Shown here one piece after another: positions 7,374 to 13,397 of a stretch of DNA of 13,397 nt. How positions within the stretch are numbered: the first letter of the stretch is position 1; every line of letters begins with the position of its first letter. Origin of the DNA: Amoebophrya sp. AT5.2 (Eukaryota > Sar > Dinophyceae > Syndiniales > Amoebophryaceae). The notes under the pieces were generated by a model, which did not search any database, was not told the origin of the DNA, and saw only the letters and a list, made by a program, of their open reading frames with translations. The position numbers and the translations under genes are program-made. The DNA is taken from the NCBI GenBank assembly GCA_005223375.1, contig RXOD01005573.1:1-13397 (forward strand), in the 5' to 3' direction.

Positions 7374-8720
7374 TCAAACTGCGAAGCAGGTACCCGAGCA
7401 GCCGCTGGAGACGGCGCGGCAGCGGGCCAGGGTGACGAGGATCTCTTCGCCGGCGGCATTCTTGTCGGGACCGTGGCAGCCGATGGTGAAGGGGGCGGAG
7501 TCCGACACGTGGTAGTGGTACACCACCTGACCGGCGGAATCCGGTGTCACCCCGAAGTGCCCGTTGCACGCATCCAGGTTCGGCGTCACGCCGGTACTCT
7601 CGAACTTCCCATAAAGCTTCTGCTGCAGCCCGTCCGGCAGTCCCTGTGCTTCCTTTCCGACTTCCGCGGAGTGGCCGCCCGAACTGGAGTACAGGCAGCC
7701 GAGCTTTTCGTGAAAGTGGTACTCTTTCGTGTGGCCGCCGCACTCGTCCAGCAGACTAATGTAATTGCTCCCCTCCACGCGCGGCAGCGTGATACCGCAC
7801 CCATAGGCCACCATCTGTTCCGCGGTGTAGGTGTCGATGCCGCCAGCAACGTAGCCAGACGCAGCGTTGGTGCAACCCAGACCGGTGAGAATAAAGTCCT
7901 GCTGGGAACCTGTGGTTTTTACCGATTGAGGGCCGCGTGACTCTGACTTCTCGCGGTGGAACAACGATGGATCGGATGCTCTTAAAATTAACAGTAAAGC
8001 ATCTGTCTGATCATCGAGGCACGAGTGAGTACTGAATCCCGCCTCGAAGGGTCCGTAGATGTTTTCTCCGGGGGCGAAGGAGACCCCGCTCCTCGTGTCG
8101 GTGCCCGAGGCCGTCACGATCGCCACGTCACCCAAGGTGGAAGCGCCGCAGGGCCGCGCCGAGCACGAAATGGTCTGTCCACCCATCTGGCCGGTGGCCG
8201 CCGGGCCTGCCGTCGGCATCGACGCACCAGCAGCGGGGGCGGGCGGACCGCTCGAAGTGCCGCCGGAGCTCCCTGATGATTTTCCTGGATTTAGATTTTC
8301 TGTAGCATCCTCGTCAACTTGAAGTTGAAACATGCTGATGAATGTGCCACGAACTTGATTGATAGAAGAAGCTTCATACTGATACTTCAGCTAGACAGAA
8401 ATACCATTTTAATTTTCATTTTTGTTCTACAAGTACAAGTACAACTTCAAGAGAGAGCAAGAGAGATTCCACAAACTACAAGGAAGAGCCAACATCAACT
8501 TCAACTAAAGCAAGACCACGGACTTCCATAGCAAATTTATTGATGATGAAGCACCCGTCGGCGCGGCGGCGTGCTGCTGCTGCATCCCGGCGCTGCCTTG
8601 CGCTGACGCTTTGGCCGGACACGTCGTCTGCCCGGGCGGATACGGCATCGATCCGCCTGGACCGCATTGCGACCGCGTAAGCCAAACTTGGCTGGCGAAA
8701 GTGACGACGGTCAGTTTCAT
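7374..8720 (-). CDS. secreted YHYH-domain protein
   Basis: Two exons, 8720-8555 and 8284-7374, 358 aa, joined in phase through the intron 8554-8285 (G|GTGCTTC … AAATCCAG|GA). The start ATG at 8720 begins MKLTVVTFASQVWL, a weak signal peptide. A Pro/Gly/Ser/Ala-rich linker follows, with CGPGGSMPYPPGQTTC early on. The second exon carries the YHYH domain (Pfam PF14240 type): LDECGGHTKEYHFHEKLGC and, further on, LDACNGHFGVTPDSAG and VVYHYHVSDSAPFTIGC. These His/Cys motifs are the family signature; a metal-binding role has been guessed but the function is unknown. The C-terminus has four more cysteines and no membrane helix, so it is probably secreted. The stop lies only 73 bp before the TSP1-gene start. 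Domain call is strong; splice sites are moderate. Confidence 0.8.
8314..8328. repeat. TTGAAGTTGA-type short palindrome
   Basis: TCAACTT-G-AAGTTGA, 7-bp arms. It lies within the YHYH-gene intron near its acceptor. Related words occur at 2347-2360, 8450-8460, 8491-8505 and 9420-9436. Confidence 0.6.
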
Positions 8721-8958
8721 TTTTATTCTTGCTCGGTGCCTGTTGAAACCCACAAGCAGCGGAGGGTAAAAGTGTTTGTATGTTTTTGTGATTCTCCTAC
8801 CTGAATGTGAATTGAATTCCGATTCCGTTTTCGCTTGCGCGCAATGACTTTGACTTCCTCGAATTGCAATTGATAGATTGATGCAGGTCCTGGTCCAGCA
8901 CTGCTGAACTTAGTACTTACGTGTTTAAGGAGGAGCTGGGAGGAGGATTTACATTTAG
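8721..8958. promoter_or_regulatory. possible divergent promoter region
   Basis: If the plus-strand gene at 8959 is real, the 238 bp between it and the YHYH start would serve as a shared upstream region or hold its first exon (an ATG at 8844 opens a 9-codon frame). On the minus strand, an acceptor-like GTTTCAACAG lies about 15 bp before the YHYH ATG and could be a trans-splicing site if this is a dinoflagellate relative. No core promoter motif is seen. Confidence 0.2.
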
Positions 8959-9792
8959 GTCTTAAACCACGACGGCCTCAACGAAAGCGGTATCTCTTCC
9001 ACTGTGAGTGGTGGTCGCGTCCTCTCTCTTCTCGAACTGCTCAATCAAAGTCAAACGACGGATCTAGATTTTCAGTATCGAGTAATTCCCAAAACGAGAA
9101 GGGCTCCAGCTCATAAATTGAAATCAGGGACGGTGCCTGTTATTGATGGAAATCTATGTGGTCTAAGTCTATCCACGGACGAGCTGCTAGCGTTCAGCGT
9201 TAACCTTAACGTCATGGTTTTCCTATGCCAATCACAACTGCTCTTCCGATTCTGCTCGTAATCCTCCTCACGACCGATCGCTGTTCCATATTTTTTCATG
9301 TATCGCGTTCGCGGCGTTGCCAACAGAGAAAAGCTCTTAGACTGAATCAGATAGCGACATTTTATCGCAGTTGCAACTGAGCTCATAGCAACGGCACGCT
9401 CTTCCTCTCGCACGTTCAATTGAAGTTGAACTTCAACACGCGGCACAGGCACTATCGCCTCCCGGTACTAATGGCACGTATGTTTGCAGGCGAACAGCGT
9501 TCGCGTCACGACCCTCCGGGGCTATTTGGATTTGCAGGTCGATCGCGGTGAGCAATCCGCGATCAGTTTATTAGCGTTCCAGAGCGACGATGTTGACGAA
9601 GATGTATATGCGTTTGAAAGAATATGAATACGAAACAATCTTCTAGCACGATGAGTGAGTCGCAGTCGGTAAATGAAGGCGCCCACGGCGAGCGCGAAGT
9701 TTGATGAGGAAGCCTTGCGACTTCGTTCGGGCGCCGAAGATGCGAATTCATTTATTGGAGCCATGATCACACTGGGCACGTGCGTCGCGTAG
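8959..9792 (+). CDS. multi-exon gene of unknown function, tentative
   Basis: Plus-strand exon blocks: 8959 to at most 9258 (after the acceptor ATTTACATTTAG; contains ISSTVSGGRVLSLLELLNQ), 9389-9464, 9490-9603 (TLRGYLDLQVDRGEQSAI, then the acidic SDDVDED) and 9679-9792 (KFDEEALRLRSGAEDANSF, ending TAG). The last three join in phase through introns of 25 nt (GTACTAAT…TTTGCAG) and 75 nt. Codons starting with G are frequent and the acidic run is typical of a true strand: its antisense is a serine-rich string. It would run head-to-head with the YHYH gene and tail-to-tail with the PARP gene. The minus strand also has long open frames (9111-9452), so strand is not proven. Family not recognised. It may be membrane-linked at its end (FIGAMITLGTCVA). 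Confidence 0.4.
9420..9436. repeat. 17-bp palindrome TTGAAGTT-G-AACTTCAA
   Basis: Perfect 8-bp arms around one G, inside a tentative plus-strand exon. Same word family as the palindrome at 8314-8328. Confidence 0.7.
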
Positions 9793-9882
9793 CACGTCGA
9801 CTCATGACTTATATTAATTTACTTATTCATTTTCTTCATATTGAAAAGAAATACCACGCGCTTCCGCTTGCTATCTATGCTT

Positions 9883-11892
9883 CTATTCGCTGTATTCGAT
9901 GACGAATTCTGGATAGGCGTGCGCTTTATCGAAAATAACAAATTCCTGGTGCGCTTGGGAACCATTATGGTGCCCCTGCATGGGTCCTGCGTTCGCAATG
10001 ATGGAGTCGCGAAAAAGGCCTGTGGCGCCATTCTCCGGCCCGTGCTTGATTTCGGGGCAAGTTCTGGTAGTGTAATGCGGATCACCCACCAGGACGCGCG
10101 CAATGATCAGATACCCTTTGTTTTCTCTTCTGTTGCGCCCCGTGTACTGGAGGCTCTTGCAGACATTGCTCGCAAAGTAGGTGCCTTGGCCGTACAATCC
10201 GGTGTCTTTCGCGACGCGAAAGTCGAAACCAGTCGTAGCGATCTTTTTCAATCCCTCGGCGTGCGTTCCGTGAAACAAGTAGACCTCATTGACGTCAGGA
10301 CACAGCTCCGGCTCATCGCCCAACAAGACGTGCGCGGCGTCGCGAATTGCGCCGGGAACCGCAGGAAGGATCGCGCCGCGCTTGATGTCACATCTTCTGT
10401 GATCCTGCCGGACATTCGTCCGCGCTTGCTCATACTTGCGCCATAGCGGTAAGTTTTCTACCTGGTAAATCTCCAATGTCGACGCTGTCGTCAGATCGTA
10501 CGGACACGTACTCCCGCAATGCGTTCCACCGAGCTTGTTCAGGAAGAAGCCGCACAGTCCGTCACCACCGAGCATCACCTTGCGAAGAACCGTTGCCATA
10601 CTGGTATCCTTCAGTGATCGCAAATCCATTGTATCCGGCGAGAAATTCCGTTTCCAATGGCGAGGAACATCCACGCGAACCCTGATTTTTCGCACTTTTC
10701 CGGTGTCCCGTCTGTGCTGCGTCATTTTCTCGAAATCAATGAGGTACGTAGCGCCCGCCATTTCGAAGTTCTCAATCAGAGCATAGTCTCGGCCTTTCGA
10801 AAACCAGTTACGGAAGAAATTCATGTTCCGCTTCCGGTACTCCATGAAGCGCGCATCCAGTTCGTGACACACAGCTGCTGCCATGGGCTGCCATGCGCCC
10901 GGAGACAGCTCCCATTCCCATGTCATGTGTTCCGGGTTGTTGCCGACCCGCGCCGCAATCTCCTTCCGGAGATTCTCCTCGCGCGACTTCTCCGCCTCAA
11001 GCGCGCGCACCCGCGCGTCGCTCTCCTCCTTTAAGCGGCGCTGCTCCGTCTCCTTCTGGGTGTTTTCTGCCTGCAGCCGCACGGTTTCTTGCTGCTGGGT
11101 CGCTAGCGCGCTTTTCACGGCTTCCAGTTGAGCCTTCTCTTGCTGGAGCGCTCTCGTGGCGTCTTTCTGTCTCCGTTTGAATATCTCCTTCTCTCGCCGG
11201 AGTTCCTCCCGCTTCTGCTGCATCTCTCGAATCTCTTTGTAGCGGAACTGAAAAGCATCGAGTTTGCTCCGGAGCCCGCCCAGCGCGGTCTCCAGACTCT
11301 TTTGTTGACTCTCGGCCTGCTGCACGCATTTCCGCATTGTCTCCACCTCGGTTTGTAGCGTCTGGTTTTCGTTGTGCCGCTTCATGAACATTCTGACGGC
11401 GCTATCTACGTCGCCTTCTGCATTCGCAAGCGCGTCTTGTAACTCGGCGCTCATCTTCTCCTCAGCCTCCCGCTTGAGCTGGATCTCTTTCTCGACCGGC
11501 TGCTGTGCCTGCTCGGCACGCTGCTCCGCCGCGGTCTTCTTCTTGTGCACGTTGTACCGATGGTGCTCGTTCCTCGCCTTTCGCGTTGGTGGAGCTTTAG
11601 ATTCCGCCTTACTTCTGACGACCCACGCGTCGCGCTGTCGGAGTTCTCCGTATATCACCCGATATTTTTTATGTTCGTCCTCGTCATGTTGTCCGCGGTA
11701 GCGGATCAAGTCCGCACGCTTGGCGCTGCGAGCGCCTTGTTTCCTGAGCGAGGTGGTCCTTGTTTTGGTTTTCTTTGCCTTCTTCTTCTTCTTCTCGAGT
11801 TTCGTACGCGCCGGCACACAGTCCCAGTCGCATATATGACGATTGTGTGGTTTGGTCGCTAAACCATAGAGTAGAGTGTCCGGGGGCGCCAT
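9883..11892 (-). CDS. coiled-coil, WWE and PARP catalytic domain protein
   Basis: Uninterrupted 669-aa frame from the ATG at 11892. Residues 1-120 are very basic (KLEKKKKKAKKTK), with a possible nuclear signal. Residues about 120-312 are a long Glu/Gln/Lys/Arg coiled coil. At 318-405 there is a WWE domain (WEWELSPGAWQP … ATYLIDFEKMTQ), which in known proteins binds ADP-ribose units. From 430 to the end lies a PARP catalytic domain: YLFHGTHAEGLKKI (His541), GLYGQGTYFAS (Tyr572), RVLVGDPHY and QEFVIFDKAHAYPEFVIEY (Glu650). The triad is thus H-Y-E, as in chain-forming PARPs and tankyrases, whereas mono-ADP-ribosylating members lack the Glu. Expected reaction: transfer of ADP-ribose from NAD+ to proteins, probably nuclear. 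It lacks introns, unlike its neighbours. Family call is firm; polymer activity is inferred. Confidence 0.92.
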   Translation of the reverse strand: MAPPDTLLYGLATKPHNRHICDWDCVPARTKLEKKKKKAKKTKTRTTSLRKQGARSAKRADLIRYRGQHDEDEHKKYRVIYGELRQRDAWVVRSKAESKAPPTRKARNEHHRYNVHKKKTAAEQRAEQAQQPVEKEIQLKREAEEKMSAELQDALANAEGDVDSAVRMFMKRHNENQTLQTEVETMRKCVQQAESQQKSLETALGGLRSKLDAFQFRYKEIREMQQKREELRREKEIFKRRQKDATRALQQEKAQLEAVKSALATQQQETVRLQAENTQKETEQRRLKEESDARVRALEAEKSREENLRKEIAARVGNNPEHMTWEWELSPGAWQPMAAAVCHELDARFMEYRKRNMNFFRNWFSKGRDYALIENFEMAGATYLIDFEKMTQHRRDTGKVRKIRVRVDVPRHWKRNFSPDTMDLRSLKDTSMATVLRKVMLGGDGLCGFFLNKLGGTHCGSTCPYDLTTASTLEIYQVENLPLWRKYEQARTNVRQDHRRCDIKRGAILPAVPGAIRDAAHVLLGDEPELCPDVNEVYLFHGTHAEGLKKIATTGFDFRVAKDTGLYGQGTYFASNVCKSLQYTGRNRRENKGYLIIARVLVGDPHYTTRTCPEIKHGPENGATGLFRDSIIANAGPMQGHHNGSQAHQEFVIFDKAHAYPEFVIEYSE

Positions 11893-12341
11893 GAATGTGC
11901 TTTGCCTTCACCGTAGAAAGAAGCCTCGAAGTATCGCTCGAGTTTTCTGTAGCTTCCGTCCAGGTTGTTGGTTCCCTGTACTAGCTCGCGGCAAGAGAGT
12001 GCTGTAGTGCCAGTTGTAGGATGCTGAAGGTAGTTTTATAAATATCTTTGTGCTTGTTGTATTTTTTCTGCCAGATTTGCTGGCAGCCAGATTTACGCCA
12101 TTGGAGCAGATTCACTCGCGGCGGTCACGACCACATTAGAGCAGATCCACGCAAAAACTCAACACAATGTCGTTTCTTTTTTCGGGGAGATTTTCTAGCA
12201 GTAGCACGGTTTTTTCATTTTCTTTCAAACACTTTTTTCGCATTTCTTTTCGTTTTCAAAATGATACTGATGGTGATGACTGAGGTTGAACAGGAACACG
12301 TTCGGCCAGACGCCGGCATGAGTGTAACTTACTAAGTCCCT
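11893..12341. other. intergenic stretch, no clear gene
   Basis: Between the PARP start and the small ORF at 12342. It holds T-rich runs (12174-12260) and a local duplication: GCCAGATTT at 12072-12080 and 12088-12096, and a related (G/A)GAGCAGAT at 12104 and 12138. Frames open on either strand here are low-complexity. It probably includes the PARP 5' untranslated region and promoter. Confidence 0.4.
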
Positions 12342-12533
12342 CTAGCTCTTCTCGACGAAAACCACGCGCACACGATAACGGTCGTTCGAGCTGTCGTCCC
12401 GATAATTGCGAAAGAGTTGCGTAGAGGCGCATTCAGTTACTTCAAGAAATTGAAATAGAAAATTGCGGGGGGGGCGGAATCCATGTGCGCCATCAACACA
12501 TTGATTGACTGTTGAAGCGGTGGGTCCCTTCAT
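12342..12533 (-). CDS. small ORF or terminal exon, unknown
   Basis: 63-codon frame from an ATG at 12533 to a TAG at 12342. The last third (LFRNYRDDSSNDRYRVRVVF) has a coding-like codon pattern; the first half is A/T-rich and crosses an 8-bp C-run (minus strand), so it may be intron or leader rather than coding. It starts only 16 bp after the TPR gene's stop. No family recognised. Confidence 0.3.
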   Translation of the reverse strand: MKGPTASTVNQCVDGAHGFRPPRNFLFQFLEVTECASTQLFRNYRDDSSNDRYRVRVVFVEKS

Positions 12534-12549
12534 CGACGTTGTTTTCTTT

Positions 12550-13179
12550 TCATGTGTTCACCTTCCGCTTCCCACCGCCGAACATCGCGGCGAATAGCGA
12601 GGCTTCTCGCTTGTCTTCCGCTGCGATCCACCTTCGCGCCTGCTCCACCGTCCGCACCACGTCGGCGTCCACGACCGTTCCGCCTCCACTTCTACCAGTC
12701 GTGCCATCTTCCACCGGATACCACTTCAGCAGTTCCTCCACCGCATCCTCCATAAATCCGATCGTCTCCGCGCACTGGCACTTCCGGATCAGGGCTTTTT
12801 TGTTCCCTGCGCTGATCCAATTAGTCGCGCCATTCGTTGTAGAAGAACTGCCGCTCCCAGTACCGCCTGTCAGCACCGCGTTTGCCGCGTACGTGCCCTT
12901 CTTCCACTGCTGCAGTTTCCAGTGGCACAGCCCGATGTTGTTCCAAATCGTCACGAACAGGTGCTTGTAGATCTCGGGTAGGGAGTGAATCGTTGGATAC
13001 ACCCGGTTCCTACCGTGGATAGTCGTGATCGACGGACCGCTTGGTGTTGGACGGCTTCCTGCTGTTGAGGTGGAGGTCCCGCCATCTCCAGCCGATGTTG
13101 ATGATCCGCACACCCCCGGCAGGGAGTCGAACAGCACGCCAGCGTCCGCGCGCAAAGTGTACAAAGCCTCGTGGTACTT
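12550..13179 (-). CDS. TPR co-chaperone-like protein, C-terminal exon
   Basis: The exon begins right after the intron end CACCCCTCTAAG (13180) with KYHEALYTL and ends at a TGA (12550-12552), about 209 codons; the gene continues beyond the window. It shows the tetratricopeptide helices usual at the end of FKBP- and CYP40-type immunophilins: WNNIGLCHWKLQQWKKG (helix pair), NKKALIRKCQCAETIGF (next repeat, with the 'NxKALxRR' type carboxylate-clamp signature) and a final EASLFAAMFGGG like the 'lya.MF' end of the family. Such domains bind the EEVD tail of Hsp90/Hsp70. Odd: two long Ser/Gly/Thr insertions (about 35 and 15 residues) between the repeats. No PPIase domain is visible in the window, so the immunophilin link is inferred. 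Confidence 0.7.
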   Translation of the reverse strand, partial: KYHEALYTLRADAGVLFDSLPGVCGSSTSAGDGGTSTSTAGSRPTPSGPSITTIHGRNRVYPTIHSLPEIYKHLFVTIWNNIGLCHWKLQQWKKGTYAANAVLTGGTGSGSSSTTNGATNWISAGNKKALIRKCQCAETIGFMEDAVEELLKWYPVEDGTTGRSGGGTVVDADVVRTVEQARRWIAAEDKREASLFAAMFGGGKRKVNT

Positions 13180-13290
13180 CTTAGAGGGGTGAAAAATCCA
13201 TTTTCGGCGGCATTTCTGGGACTTAGCTGATTTGGCTGCTACAGAGACCGAATACGAGACGAAATACAAGACAAAATACAAGACGAAGCA
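13180..13290 (-). repeat. introner-like dispersed repeat, copy 2
   Basis: Forms the 3' end of the TPR-gene intron. It shares AGGGGTGAA, CCATTTT, GGCGGCATTTCTGG and the 12-nt-unit tail (GAGACGAAATAC, AAGACAAAATAC, AAGACGAAG) with 2018-2136. On the minus strand it ends CACCCCTCTAAG, a regular AG acceptor. Reading through it gives QKCRRKWIFHPS, against QKCCQKWALHPS in copy 1. Confidence 0.75.
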
Positions 13291-13364
13291 GACAAATCCT
13301 ACTTGGCGTCTCGTGGCCGTCACTTTGGAATGCTTGCTCCCCCCTAAGTAGCAGAAGCACAACA

Positions 13365-13397
13365 AGACCAAATGCGAGACAAAATATCAGACGAAAT
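13365..13397 (-). repeat. tail units of the same repeat at window edge
   Basis: AAGACCAAATGC, GAGACAAAATATC and AGACGAAAT resemble the 12-nt tail units at 13247-13281, about 85 bp away. Either the tail is longer and interrupted, or a second element begins here. Confidence 0.5.

Noticed and set aside
8681..8694. AGCCAA-AC-TTGGCT inverted repeat in the first YHYH exon
   Set aside because: Only 6-bp arms; expected by chance in 13 kb.
9111..9452. 113-codon minus frame, with a further block 9522-9779 resembling a small membrane protein
   Set aside because: The plus strand gives three exons in phase with clear acceptors and an acidic run whose antisense is the serine-rich string seen here. Not fully settled.
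12048..12335. 95-codon plus frame between PARP and the small ORF
   Set aside because: Driven by T-runs (Phe/Leu strings); no coding-like codon pattern.

Overview
The window reads as nuclear DNA of a protist. The best guess is an alveolate of the dinoflagellate/Syndiniales kind (Amoebophrya-like), but that is inference. Seen directly: coding blocks broken by GT...AG introns, some only 23-39 nt long, genes packed 20-240 bp apart, multi-domain secreted proteins, and a repeat family and palindromes inside introns. There is no operon structure, ribosome-binding site, tRNA, rRNA or CRISPR array.

Most clear genes are on the minus strand and read from right to left: a TPR co-chaperone-like C-terminus (12550-13179, continuing off the window), a possible 63-aa ORF (12342-12533), an uninterrupted coiled-coil/WWE/PARP protein (9883-11892), a secreted YHYH-domain protein (7374-8720), a thrombospondin-1-like surface protein (5317-7300), and an RND/Patched-like membrane protein (exons 1927-3854). 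From 1 to 1706 there are exons of a Cys-rich extracellular-type protein of unknown family, which may be a separate gene or the continuation of the RND-like one. Two stretches (3862-4994 and 8959-9792) read best as plus-strand multi-exon genes of unknown function. They are open on both strands, so these calls are tentative.

No shared pathway is evident. The YHYH and TSP1 proteins, only 73 bp apart, are both secreted/surface types and may belong to the same cell-surface programme. The PARP gene stands out as intronless among intron-rich neighbours.

The most unusual content is in the introns. The terminal intron of the TSP1 gene carries an exact 35-bp copy of the preceding exon end. Two introns about 11 kb apart end in copies of one repeat with a tail of 12-nt units. 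Two further introns hold strong palindromes. Together this looks like recent intron gain by mobile, introner-type elements.
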